The translations under genes and the position numbers were made by a program. 64,000 nt of DNA from an endosymbiont of Acanthamoeba sp. UWC8 (GTDB lineage: Bacteria > Pseudomonadota > Alphaproteobacteria > Rickettsiales > Midichloriaceae). Shown in pieces: positions 9,623-18,623 of the stretch. The notes beneath the pieces were generated by a model. The model was not told the origin of the DNA. It made no database searches and saw only the letters and a list, made by a program, of their open reading frames with translations. The DNA lies in contig NZ_CP004403.1 of the NCBI RefSeq assembly GCF_000730245.1, positions 124,001 to 188,000 of the forward strand. The letters are read 5' to 3'. The first letter of the stretch is position 1; the number at the start of each line of letters is the position of its first letter.

Positions 9623-9741
9623 ACACAAGTTAATACTATCAATAGATAAAACAATAGTTATATGTTTGAAGTTAAAATTAATTCTTTACCTAAATGGTTG
9701 ATAGTATTACTCTAATTATGTGGTGGGTAATTTACTTGTGT
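9623..9741. promoter_or_regulatory. Nested inverted repeats in the pccB/PilM-like divergent intergenic region
   Basis: AATACTATCAA (9632-9642) is perfectly inverted at 9698-9708, and just outside it ACACAAGT (9623-9630) is inverted at 9734-9741, immediately ahead of the ATG at 9746. Two nested perfect arms between divergent genes could form a cruciform or be paired half-sites for a regulator. No known operator is recognised. Confidence 0.4.
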
Positions 9742-9745
9742 TTTA

Positions 9746-11395
9746 ATGTTAGAGAGGATTTTTAAAAAGCATAACAATATACATGTCTCTATTGGAGAAG
9801 AAGGTATAGCAGTTGCTTACTTTATAGGGAACCAAATTGCGAGAAAATTATTTATCAGAAGTACAAGTGATGCAGATACTATTGAACTAAGGAAAATATT
9901 ATTAGGCGATGAAGAAGCTTCTTTACATCTTTATATTGATGTTCTAGACCAAACGTATATCCAACGAACCCTACCTGCAATCAGCGTATTCAATATTAAC
10001 AAGCTTGCAGAGCAGCGTCTTGAGAAAGAAACCATAAAGACTCACTTAAAGAGCTTTTTACAAGTCGGCAGAACTGAAGTCGGCCGTAATGATTGGATTT
10101 ATATGTTTATTTCTACTGCTTTTGAACCTCCAATTTCTACATGGGTTAAGTTTTTTGAGGAATACAGAAATATAATACAAGGAATCCATTTTTTACCAGT
10201 TGAGTTAAGCACTGTAGTTAAAAAGCTAAGAAAGAATCAGGTAAATAGTACTAATAAATTATTAAAGTTTAAAAAATTATTTTCTTTATTTAAAAATAAA
10301 GAAAATAGCGGAATATCTACCTGGGAAGTTTTGCTAACATTAAATAAATCAGGCGGGTTCAGGCAGGTAGTATTTCAAAACGGTAGAGTAATTTTTACCA
10401 GGCTTTTAAATAGCTTGATTGACCCGAATCCTGTGGTGATCGCAGGAGCTATTGAGCAGGAGATAATTAATTCTATTGAATATTTAAGAAGATTGTCTAC
10501 CAAAGAGAAGGTAGAAATTTATATTAATATCCTTATTTCCAATGAAATTAAGAAAAATATTCGTCGTAATAAATTTAATGCAAAAGAAGTAAATATATAT
10601 ACACCCTATGAAGCAAGTAATATTTTAAAAATTCCACCTGATATAACTACTGAGAATGACCGTTTTTGTGATCCTCTAATTCTCTCCTTGATGCATCTTG
10701 ATAAAAAAAGAGTTATTACCGTTCATACTGAAGAAACAAAAAAAGTTTATATTTATACCAAATTATTTAACTATTTTCTTACCCTGTTAAAGCTTGCAGT
10801 ACCTATTTCTATAATATTTTCTTTAATTGCAGTATTTGATGCCTTCACGCTAAGTACTGAAATGAAAAATTTTCAATTTAACGAATCAAAATTACTTGCA
10901 AATTTAGATAGCAAAACAAACTTTAAAGCTAAGGAGCAAAAAAAGTTAGGTAGTGACGTTAATGCACAGGAAGTAGAGGAAATAGTCGAGTTATATGAGC
11001 AGTATAAACAATATAATACTAATCCTGTAGAAATATTGCAACAATTGGGAGAGATAAGGCCGGACTTAGCTAAAGTAAGTAGGATTAATATTTCTTATCA
11101 AGCTCCAAATTTAAAATATACTCCGCAATCTAACAATAGTTATGAAAAATCTTTAATAACTAAGTTTTCTTTTATAGGTAGATTTACGGTAACTTTCCAG
11201 AATTATGGCTCTACCTACGATGAATTAAAAAATAATTATAATGATTATGCAGCAGGGCTTACTCAAGTATTTAATAACTATAGTGTAAAAGTTTCTTCAT
11301 TACCAGAAAGTTTCTCTTTTGAAGATTTTAAAAAGGCGCTTACCTTACAAATAGTTATACAAACGCCAACGCAAGATAATGGGCAGCTGAAATGA
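9746..11395 (+). CDS. Bitopic membrane protein, PilM-PilN / GspL-like
   Basis: The 549-residue product appears to have a large cytoplasmic N-terminal part (1-340) without hydrophobic stretches, one transmembrane segment near residues 343-365 (LLKLAVPISIIFSLIAVF), and a periplasmic C-terminal part with a coiled-coil-like linker and a beta-alpha domain. This topology, a cytoplasmic actin-like platform joined through one membrane helix to a small periplasmic domain, is that of GspL or a PilM-PilN fusion from type II secretion and type IV pili. I infer the relationship from architecture and neighbours and see no diagnostic motif. The next gene starts inside its stop codon (ATGA). Confidence 0.5.
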   Translation: MLERIFKKHNNIHVSIGEEGIAVAYFIGNQIARKLFIRSTSDADTIELRKILLGDEEASLHLYIDVLDQTYIQRTLPAISVFNINKLAEQRLEKETIKTHLKSFLQVGRTEVGRNDWIYMFISTAFEPPISTWVKFFEEYRNIIQGIHFLPVELSTVVKKLRKNQVNSTNKLLKFKKLFSLFKNKENSGISTWEVLLTLNKSGGFRQVVFQNGRVIFTRLLNSLIDPNPVVIAGAIEQEIINSIEYLRRLSTKEKVEIYINILISNEIKKNIRRNKFNAKEVNIYTPYEASNILKIPPDITTENDRFCDPLILSLMHLDKKRVITVHTEETKKVYIYTKLFNYFLTLLKLAVPISIIFSLIAVFDAFTLSTEMKNFQFNESKLLANLDSKTNFKAKEQKKLGSDVNAQEVEEIVELYEQYKQYNTNPVEILQQLGEIRPDLAKVSRINISYQAPNLKYTPQSNNSYEKSLITKFSFIGRFTVTFQNYGSTYDELKNNYNDYAAGLTQVFNNYSVKVSSLPESFSFEDFKKALTLQIVIQTPTQDNGQLK

Positions 11396-12036
11396 AATTA
11401 AGTAATTTAAAAGCATATTTTATTTCACAAGCATCTAAGCCTGGGGCAATTCTACTTGTATGTTTATTAATATTAGGCGGGGTATCTTATATGCAAAATT
11501 ATTTTGCCGATAAATATTCTTTTCATAAACAAAAATATGATGATTTAAGATCTAAAATTTTTACTATTGATAATAATATAGCGAAAACTAAGGCTGCACA
11601 ATTAACCTGGGAAAAAATAAAGAATAATAATTTTAATAAAATCGGGTTAAGGATTGAGGAAGCTAAAAAAGTGATTGATACAGCAAGTAAAGACCACTTT
11701 ATTAATAACCTAAGCATCAATTTATCAAGCCCGGTTATAAGAAAGGACGTAATCAAAAGTAAGATAGGTTTAGAATATAGCGAAATAGATATAGGGTTAA
11801 GCAGCTACCTCGATACTGAAGTTTTTAATTTCATTGATGAGTTAGGTAAGAATATCCCAGGGTTGCTTAACTATACTTCAATAGATATTTCCAGTTTGGA
11901 TCTAGATATAAATGATTCTTTGTTGCAAAATATAAAGCAAGGGGGATATAAAGATTTAGTGCAGGCTAAGATAAATATAGTTTGGCAGGATTTTATTAGG
12001 CTTAAAGAAAGTAATATTAATGATGAAAATGAATAA
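11392..12036 (+). CDS. Single-pass membrane protein with coiled coil, PilO/GspM-like
   Basis: A 214-residue protein with a short cytoplasmic tail, one transmembrane helix at about residues 19-34 (GAILLVCLLILGGVSYM), a charged coiled-coil stretch (about 40-80) and a C-terminal domain that should be periplasmic. PilO and GspM share exactly this design and pair with PilN and GspL. It overlaps the previous gene by 4 bp and the next by 17 bp, so the three are a tight operon. No sequence motif proves the assignment. Confidence 0.5.
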   Translation: MKLSNLKAYFISQASKPGAILLVCLLILGGVSYMQNYFADKYSFHKQKYDDLRSKIFTIDNNIAKTKAAQLTWEKIKNNNFNKIGLRIEEAKKVIDTASKDHFINNLSINLSSPVIRKDVIKSKIGLEYSEIDIGLSSYLDTEVFNFIDELGKNIPGLLNYTSIDISSLDLDINDSLLQNIKQGGYKDLVQAKINIVWQDFIRLKESNINDENE

Positions 12037-13177
12037 ATTAGTAATTGTTTCACTGCTGCTATTAATTTCTGCAACCGCAAATGCGACAGAAAAAATTGGG
12101 GATAATATTCTGAATGATACACCCAATAATCCGGGTTATGTATCTATCCCTAATAATGATTCGACATCTAAACCGGCTGATACCTCTTATCCTTTTAAGG
12201 TCACTAAAAAGGTTGATATAAAAGAATATAGTTTACAAAGCTGTAAAGATTTGCCGCTTAACTTTTATAATTGCTCGGTGTCAATTTGTTATGAAAAAGC
12301 TCCTTTCGGTAAAATCTATCGTAAAGTTGCCGGAGTAGATAATGGAAAGTGTAAATATATTGAAAGAGTAGAAAACTTTGGAGGGATTAATTGTGCTTTT
12401 CCAAATGATAATTTAGTAGAAATTTCGAACTTATTAAAGAAGCATTATATAAGCTTATATGATAATAATGTCCAACTTAATGATGAAGAAACAAGCCGAT
12501 TAAAGGAAATATATAAAGCTTATTGTGAAGTTTTACCAAGCAGTTCATTTACAAAAGTTATGATAATGAATAATAATTTAGGTAAAAATGAATTAAGCGA
12601 AATAGTAGAATTTACCAAACTTAATGCTAATCAAAATAAAGCAGTTAAAAGTGAAGCAAAGCCGATAACTCAAAATGATCCTGAGTTTAAAGAGGGAGAA
12701 ATCCGCTCTATAATGTTTACTAACAGTGAAGCTAAAGGAATTTTAGCAGCAGTTGAAAGCTTTATCAACCTAAGTAAGTTAAAGAATCAAATTGCTAAAA
12801 TAGGAAGTATAGAAGAAGCTAAAAAGGAGCTTACTTCATTTTATCTGAATTCGATAATATATTTTTCAAACCAGAGTTGGTCAGTATGGCTTAATAACTA
12901 TAAGGTTCAAGAAAAATCACTTGGCGGGGTTTTAGTCGATAAGGTGAATAATGATTCTGTTGAATTTATATGGAAGACAGTTAATTTGGATGTGATTTCT
13001 CCAGAGTGGCAGTTAAGATTAATCAAAGATGGCGAGTATTATAAGTCTAAAGATAACAAAATCAAAATTAAAAATGATAAAGCAGGAAATGCGACAATTT
13101 ATTTTATATTAAAACCTAATCAAACTTTCGTTGTTGATACACTTTCAATAATTGAAGGTAAAATTAGAAAGAATTAA
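12020..13177 (+). CDS. Secreted protein of the pilus-like module, unknown function
   Basis: The N-terminus (MMKMNKLVIVSLLLLISATA) is a classical signal peptide with cleavage likely after TANA, so the 385-residue product is exported. Four or more cysteines cluster at about residues 77-135 (SCKDLP, NCSVSICYEKAP, GKCKYIERV, GINCAF), suggesting disulphides in the periplasm. The C-terminal third is beta-rich with repeated Lys-Asp-Asn segments. In type IV pilus operons PilP or a similar periplasmic linker follows PilO, but I see no PilP motif. The start overlaps the preceding gene by 17 bp. Confidence 0.55.
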   Translation: MMKMNKLVIVSLLLLISATANATEKIGDNILNDTPNNPGYVSIPNNDSTSKPADTSYPFKVTKKVDIKEYSLQSCKDLPLNFYNCSVSICYEKAPFGKIYRKVAGVDNGKCKYIERVENFGGINCAFPNDNLVEISNLLKKHYISLYDNNVQLNDEETSRLKEIYKAYCEVLPSSSFTKVMIMNNNLGKNELSEIVEFTKLNANQNKAVKSEAKPITQNDPEFKEGEIRSIMFTNSEAKGILAAVESFINLSKLKNQIAKIGSIEEAKKELTSFYLNSIIYFSNQSWSVWLNNYKVQEKSLGGVLVDKVNNDSVEFIWKTVNLDVISPEWQLRLIKDGEYYKSKDNKIKIKNDKAGNATIYFILKPNQTFVVDTLSIIEGKIRKN

Positions 13178-13198
13178 TTAAAGGGAGGAAGATTTATA

Positions 13199-13912
13199 GT
13201 GTTTGTACTTGAAGCAAAGGAAATTGAAAAAAAGTTTAAAAAATCCCAAGTATTAAATAATATATCTTTTAGTATAAGCCAGGGTGAAGTATTCGGTTTA
13301 GTCGGCTTAAATGGAATAGGTAAAACTACTTTAATTAAAATTATTTTAAATTTACTTCTTCAGGATAAAGGTGAAGTTACTATATTTTCAAATCCGAATA
13401 CTGATCTAAAATCAAAATCCTTAATTGCTTATTTGCCTGAAAAGTTTAATCCTTCCCCTTTTTTAAAAGGTAGAGAATTTTTAGAGCTGTCAATGGGCTA
13501 TTACGGTTTGGATTATAATTCACAAGAAGCTGAAATATTATGTAATCAACTAGGATTAAAATTTGAAGCATTAGATAGGAGAATCAGTAATTACTCTAAA
13601 GGAATGGGACAAAAACTCGGATTAATATCAGTTTTCTTAACTCGCGCTCCTCTATTAATTTTAGATGAGCCGATGAGCGGGTTAGATCCGAGTGCAAGAA
13701 TAGCTCTTAAGAAGAAACTCATTTCCTATAAAGCAGATGGCAACTCAATATTTTTTAGCTCACATATACTTGCGGACATAGAAGAGATATGTGATAGAAT
13801 AGGGGTAATCCATGAAGGAGGATTAATATTTGAGGGCAGCAGCAAGGAGTTTATTAGTAAATACCCGGCTAATAGTTTAGAAGAATCTTTTTTAAGTGCT
13901 ATAAATTTATGA
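13199..13912 (+). CDS. ABC transporter ATP-binding protein (ABC-2 / CcmA type)
   Basis: This stand-alone nucleotide-binding subunit has Walker A (GLNGIGKTTLIK, about 37-48), the signature YSKGMGQKLG, Walker B LLILDEPMSGLDP and an H-loop histidine in FFSSHILADIEEI. At 237 residues it matches ATPases that drive ABC-2 exporters, but no permease is adjacent, so the substrate is unknown. The start is GTG at 13199, supported by a strong GGGAGGA about ten bases upstream. It follows the pilus-like module by 21 bp and precedes tmk by 8 bp, so all may be one transcription unit. Confidence 0.88.
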   Translation: MFVLEAKEIEKKFKKSQVLNNISFSISQGEVFGLVGLNGIGKTTLIKIILNLLLQDKGEVTIFSNPNTDLKSKSLIAYLPEKFNPSPFLKGREFLELSMGYYGLDYNSQEAEILCNQLGLKFEALDRRISNYSKGMGQKLGLISVFLTRAPLLILDEPMSGLDPSARIALKKKLISYKADGNSIFFSSHILADIEEICDRIGVIHEGGLIFEGSSKEFISKYPANSLEESFLSAINL

Positions 13913-13920
13913 AGTAAAAT

Positions 13921-14532
13921 ATGTTTATTACGTTTGAAGGCGGCGAAGGTTGCGGAAAATCAACCCAGGCAAAATTATTAAAAGAATATCTTGAAAGTAA
14001 GAGTAAAAAAGTTGCGCTTACCAGAGAGCCGGGCGGTACGGAATTTGCTGAAAAGCTAAGGGAAGTATTATTATCGGGTGAAGGGATCTCTGATCCGTTA
14101 ACGGAATTTTTGCTCCTTTCGGTAGCCAGAAGGGATCATGTTATTAATTTTATCAAGCCAAAACTCATGGATGGTGAGGTGGTAATATCAGATAGGTTCA
14201 TTGATTCATCATTTGTATATCAGGGATATTTAAAGGAATTACCCTTAAATGTGATTGAGCAAATAACCGGATTGAGTATCGGTGATTTTATGCCTGATAT
14301 AACCCTTTTTCTAAATATAGATCCTGGAATAAGTATGAAAAGAGTGTTGGAGAATAGGCAGGTTCAAACCTATTATGATAAAAAAGATATAAGTTTTCAT
14401 ACAAAAATTAATGATTCTTTTTTAGATTTAGCTAAAAAATATAAAAGCAGAATCAAGGTTATAGATGCCTCCGGTAGCCAAGAAGAAGTGTTTGAAAGGA
14501 TAAAAAATGTGATTGACGAGAAGACCGAATAA
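13921..14532 (+). CDS. tmk: Thymidylate kinase
   Basis: Tmk phosphorylates dTMP to dTDP in the cytosol, an essential step in dTTP synthesis. The 203-residue protein has the P-loop FEGGEGCGKSTQAK at residues 5-18, the dTMP-binding TREPGGT and the DRFIDSSFVYQG segment containing the DR motif. Length is typical. It lies 8 bp after the ABC ATPase on the same strand and is convergent with chaB. Confidence 0.95.
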   Translation: MFITFEGGEGCGKSTQAKLLKEYLESKSKKVALTREPGGTEFAEKLREVLLSGEGISDPLTEFLLLSVARRDHVINFIKPKLMDGEVVISDRFIDSSFVYQGYLKELPLNVIEQITGLSIGDFMPDITLFLNIDPGISMKRVLENRQVQTYYDKKDISFHTKINDSFLDLAKKYKSRIKVIDASGSQEEVFERIKNVIDEKTE

Positions 14533-14593
14533 AAAAATTATTGAGCAAATTTTTTTACTATTTCAAAATCTCGCGCAAAAATTAAATGCTTGT

Positions 14594-14824
14594 TTATTTA
14601 TTTTCAACCCAATTACCGCTCTCATCCTTGTGGTATTTCTTTTTTACTGCGCTCCAGGCTACTTTATGAGATACTTCTTCCCTTGTTTCTTCGCCTCTCC
14701 GTTTATCAGAGTCTTGGTATTCTTCCCAAGCACTATCAAAAGCTTTTAAATAAATTTCCTGCGCTTTAATAGGGAGGTGATTTTTTACGCTATCGGGTAA
14801 GTCGTGTGTAGAATTATACGGCAT
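14594..14824 (-). CDS. chaB: ChaB-family small protein
   Basis: The 76-residue product matches the ChaB family in size and pattern: MPYNSTHDLPDSV at the start, then LPIKAQEIYLKAFDSAWEEY and a C-terminal AWSAVKKKYHKDESGNW. ChaB was described as a regulator of the cation/proton antiporter ChaA in E. coli, but its molecular role is unclear and many bacteria carry it alone, as here. It is convergent with tmk and divergent from the ABC exporter. The longer opposite-strand frame over it is a shadow. Confidence 0.85.
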   Translation of the reverse strand: MPYNSTHDLPDSVKNHLPIKAQEIYLKAFDSAWEEYQDSDKRRGEETREEVSHKVAWSAVKKKYHKDESGNWVENK

Positions 14825-14977
14825 ATATTCTCCTAAAGATAATATTAGCTTAAGGCTTATAATTTAGCATTATTGCTTATTCCGTCAAGTTTTAAGCTTA
14901 AAAGATATATTAGTTGATATATTAGAAAATTAACATTATTTTGGCCTTTCAGTTTGCCAACCTAACAATTATTTATA

Positions 14978-16886
14978 ATGCTAAACTTTTCAAGTAGCTT
15001 TCCTTCTAAGATGCTTACCTCTGCCCACGCTTATACAAAACCACTTGTCCTAACCCTTTTAGAGAACAAAATACCTGCCTGTATTTTCTTACTGAATATA
15101 GTCGGGTATATAGGTATATCTTATTATGAATCATATTATATGCATACCCTGCTTCAGGATATGGAAGAATATATAGAGGTATTTGCCCAATTCTCGGGCG
15201 GGAGTGCTAATGATGCATGCCTTAATCCTACATTAAATCTCAATGCAAATATGTTTTCCACGTTGGGTGAAACTGCATTGCGGGATTCAATTTTAGTCGG
15301 GATATTCGGTGCAGTAAAATATGTAGGTATGATGGCTCTTAAGCCTTTATTTTTAAGTGGTGCTATTCATACACTTACTTATTCTCTTCAATTAACAATT
15401 ATTAATAAATGGTTGGGCGGCACAAAGAATAATCAGCTCGGAATTGCAATAATAAATCCGGAAATAGCACATGAAGCAAGGGAAATAATAACCACATATG
15501 CAGGAAATTATGTTGAGTCAATAGTAAAGCGCGGAATGATATTATTTGATATCCTTAATATTTCTAGAAAGCTCACTGAAATATACGGAATCAGCCAAGA
15601 TTTAGAAATACAAGGTTTAGACTCGAATGCTATGGTTATCACGCTAGTCACTTGCTCAGTATATGCATTTATTAACTGCTTTTTAGCCGGGAGGGCAAAG
15701 GAATATGGTGATCGAAAACTTAAACTTACTCAAGAGCTCAATGCAAATATCATTTATAATACGCATAATGCCTTAAGTATTGAAACGAGGCAAGCAACTT
15801 CTCAAGAATACTTAAATTTAAAAAGTTTATTGGAAAAGGTTACCTTATCATCCTCAGGTGATTCACTGGTTAAGTCAGCAATCGGAGCAACCGGGTTGTT
15901 GTTTGCATATAATACTGATTATTTTGTTATTTGGGGTGCAATTGAAAGTGTAATAAAATATCCGCATCTTTACTTCGAGCTTAAAATAATCGGTAAATCG
16001 ATAATGCAGCTAAGTTATAATATTTGGCAGGCATTTGAGAAGTTTTCATCTTCAACCGCCATGAGTTATACCTCTAATAAAATTATAAACTTTCTTAATT
16101 CGATAGAGGAGTATGAGGCTCTTATAGCTAACAGAAAAGATTTTAAGCTTAATGAAAGTAGTGAAAATAAACTTTCGGTAAACCTTTGCTTAAGATACCC
16201 GGATGCTAAAAACAGCATCAGCTATAAAATTCTAGTTAATAAAGTAGAGAAAACTTTTGAGCCGGGAAAAGTATACGGTATAATCGGTGAAAGCGGTAGC
16301 GGGAAAAGCAGCTTTTTTAATTCGTTAATCGGTATCAATCCATATACTACCGGCAAAGTAAGCATTACCACACGAAAGAATATTATTTATATTCCTCAAA
16401 AAGTTATCTTAAAAAATAATCTTAATTTTTTTGATACAATTTTTTATCCTAAAGTTCAGGAGGATTATATTGAATCTAAATATTATAATGATTTGAAGGG
16501 AGAAATTGATTTGTTGGTATCTGACCTAAAGTTAGGGGAGGTGTATGAAAGATCGAAGAGGATTAATAATTGGAGTGAAAGTTTAAGCGGGGGAGAAGAA
16601 CAAAGGGTAGGGGTGTTGCAAGCTTTAGTAAGCTGCTATATTGCAAGTAAGGAATCTAAGGACGGCAATATAGTTTTACTTCCTTGATGAAGCGCTCAAC
16701 TCATTGGATCCGAAGCTGCAACATAAAGTGTTTTCTGTTATACAAAACCGTACTAAGAAACTAAATTTGACAACCTTAAATATCGATCATTCAGATAAAG
16801 ATGATTTGAATAAAAGGTATAATGAAAATATTGTGGATTTTAATCAACTCATTAAAGAAGATAAGGATAGGTCTTATATTATTTGA
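14978..16886 (+). pseudogene. ABC transporter, fused membrane and ATPase domains (ABCD/YddA-like), frame broken at Walker B
   Basis: An N-terminal membrane domain (about residues 1-400, hydrophobic helices near 32-52, 100-150 and 218-232) is followed by an ATPase domain with Walker A GESGSGKSS at about 437-445, YIPQKVILKNN, and the signature LSGGEEQR at about 536. The frame then stops at 16687 exactly where Walker B should be. A second frame (16704-16886) continues with LDPKLQHKVFSVIQ. Removing one base in 16674-16684, from the T-run or the CC pair, restores hydrophobic residues-LDEALNSLDPKLQ and a 635-residue protein. The layout resembles the YddA/SbmA-like ABCD subfamily. It is either a recent pseudogene or a sequencing indel. 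The dispersed repeat begins 36 bp downstream. Confidence 0.75.
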
Positions 16887-16922
16887 CACTAAAGAATCTA
16901 CTATAGAAAAAGCATATTGTAG

Positions 16923-17062
16923 TAAATTAAGTTATAAATCATACAATAATATTTATTTAACCTAGGCGCTTTATAACAAAGTAAAGATACATAAAAATTA
17001 TTAAATAATTTTTATGAGCGCTGCCCCTCTAAAGGGAGGGGCGGAGGGGCGCGCTACTATTA
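16923..17062 (-). repeat. Dispersed 138-bp repeat, copy 2 (inverted)
   Basis: This is the reverse-orientation partner of 6593-6730, about 95% identical by eye. The perfect 27-base palindrome and the GC-rich hairpin block (17022-17052) are both present; here the GC hairpin is cleaner (GCCCCTC paired with GAGGGGC). It sits right after the broken ABC exporter. The remaining non-coding sequence to 17168 is AT-rich with no reading frame. Confidence 0.85.
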
Positions 17063-17168
17063 ATTCTATTAATTTTTAATAATAAATCATTAGGATTCTC
17101 TGAAGGCTTGTTTAAATAGATATGTAAGTTATTCAACTTAATTTACTATAACTATAAAACAGCAAAAC

Positions 17169-17204
17169 AAAAGCCCACAATTTATTTCTAAATCATGGGC
17201 TTTT
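17169..17204. terminator. Bidirectional intrinsic terminator downstream of the triple-BON gene
   Basis: AAAAGCCCA (17169-17177) pairs with TGGGCTTTT (17196-17204) across an 18-base loop, giving A-runs and U-runs on both flanks. It lies 29 bp after the minus-strand stop of the triple-BON gene and would also stop plus-strand transcription leaving the repeat. Confidence 0.65.
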
Positions 17205-17232
17205 TATTTCCTATAAAATTAAGAGTAAATTG

Positions 17233-18033
17233 TTATTTAATTCTTAATTTAGAAACAACTTGCTTAACACCATCTTTGCTTTGTGCAATAGATTCTGCTC
17301 TTGCTTTCATATCACCATTCGGTACATCGCCGGTAAGTACTACTACACCGTTAGATGTTTCAACATGAATGCTTAAACCGTTAATTGCGCTATCAGCTAA
17401 GAAATCTCTTTTAATTGAAGCGGTGATTGCTGAATCAGATACAGCAGTCTTTACAGGGTGTTTTTCGCCGGTAATTTTTAATTTAGAATTAACTTTCTTA
17501 ACACCGTCTCTATTTTGTGCAATAGATTCCGCTCTATTTTTCATATCTTCGCTTGGAACGTTTCCGGTTAAGATAACAACACCATTTTTGGTTTCAACAT
17601 GAATGCTTAAACCGTTAATGTCGCTATCAGCTAAAAATTCACTTTTAATTGAAGCAGTGATTGCTGAATCAGATACGGCAGTTTTTACCGGATGTTTCTC
17701 ATTTGTAATTTTCATTTTAGAAATAACTTTTTTAACACCGTCTCTGCTTTGAGCGATAGATATAGCTCTATTTTTCATATCTTCGCTTGGAACGTTTCCG
17801 GTTAAGGTAACAACACCGTTAATGGTTTCAACGTGAATGCTTAAACCGTTGATTGTGCTATCAGCTAGGAATTCACTTTTGATTGAAGTTGTGATTGCAG
17901 AATCCGGTACTAAGTTTTTAACGGTACTGCTATGATCTGTTGAGGTAGAAACTTTAGCATTAGCAATATTTGCTGTACCAAGTGCAACGATAGATGTAGC
18001 AATAGCTAGAGCTTTTAAATTCTTGATAATCAT
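17233..18033 (-). CDS. Secreted protein with three tandem BON domains (OsmY-like)
   Basis: BON domains bind phospholipid surfaces, and OsmY-type proteins protect the envelope in the periplasm. The 266-residue product has a signal peptide (ALAIATSIVALGTANIANAK, residues 9-27 region) followed by three BON units of about 78 residues, each with SAIT-SIK, NGLSIHVET-NGVV-LTG and AQ-DGVK-V. The units are nearly identical to one another, implying recent internal duplication. It lies 55 bp downstream of a single-BON gene on the same strand, and a terminator follows. Confidence 0.9.
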   Translation of the reverse strand: MIIKNLKALAIATSIVALGTANIANAKVSTSTDHSSTVKNLVPDSAITTSIKSEFLADSTINGLSIHVETINGVVTLTGNVPSEDMKNRAISIAQSRDGVKKVISKMKITNEKHPVKTAVSDSAITASIKSEFLADSDINGLSIHVETKNGVVILTGNVPSEDMKNRAESIAQNRDGVKKVNSKLKITGEKHPVKTAVSDSAITASIKRDFLADSAINGLSIHVETSNGVVVLTGDVPNGDMKARAESIAQSKDGVKQVVSKLRIK

Positions 18034-18088
18034 AAGTCCTCTTCAATTTAAATTAAAATATTATTATTTATGCATGTAATGCATAAAC

Positions 18089-18334
18089 TTAGTCTTGGAT
18101 AGTCAGATTGTTTTTAACTTCTCTAACATCATCAGTGTCTTTAACAATATTTATTGTTCTGTCCACTGCTTCTTGATTAGGCGCCTTACCGGATAAGGTG
18201 ACAACACCCTGATTGGTTTCGATACTGATATTATAGGCACTTGCAATGCTGTCGGCTGCAAGTTTTGCTTTTATTTTTGTTGTGATAGTTGTATCACTTA
18301 TAGCATCGCCTACTTTGCTGGTAATATTGTCCAT
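18089..18334 (-). CDS. Single BON-domain protein
   Basis: The 81-residue product is one BON domain: TTITTKIKAKLAADS, then NISIETNQGVVTLSGKAP and VREVKNNLTI. It lacks a signal peptide, so unlike its neighbour it should remain in the cytosol unless the start is misplaced. A GGAG-containing sequence precedes the ATG at 18334. Paired with the downstream triple-BON gene, it may be co-expressed as part of an envelope-stress response. Confidence 0.85.
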   Translation of the reverse strand: MDNITSKVGDAISDTTITTKIKAKLAADSIASAYNISIETNQGVVTLSGKAPNQEAVDRTINIVKDTDDVREVKNNLTIQD

Positions 18335-18623
18335 GTTATACTCCTTTCTATTAAATAGTTTTGTGTTTTAAAAATAAACCCTAATAAATTGGATAAATAA
18401 TAACTATATTATCTGATAAGTAGAAAATCACAAAAATGGTTTAAAATCAAATAAAAAATTCATATGAGGCGAAATTTTATTTATGTTTCAAGAATCGGAG
18501 GATGGATATATTGTTATATATCAGTATGTTAGTATGGGTACACGGATGCTTGTTTTTTTTGAGTTTATTGTGAAAATAAAGCGGGTTTTTCAAAAGCAAA
18601 GTATAAAAGTTTATAACAAAGAG

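Noticed and set aside
14513-14749. 78-codon plus-strand frame following tmk
   Set aside because: It overlaps the well-supported chaB gene antisense and has hydrophobic composition typical of a shadow frame.
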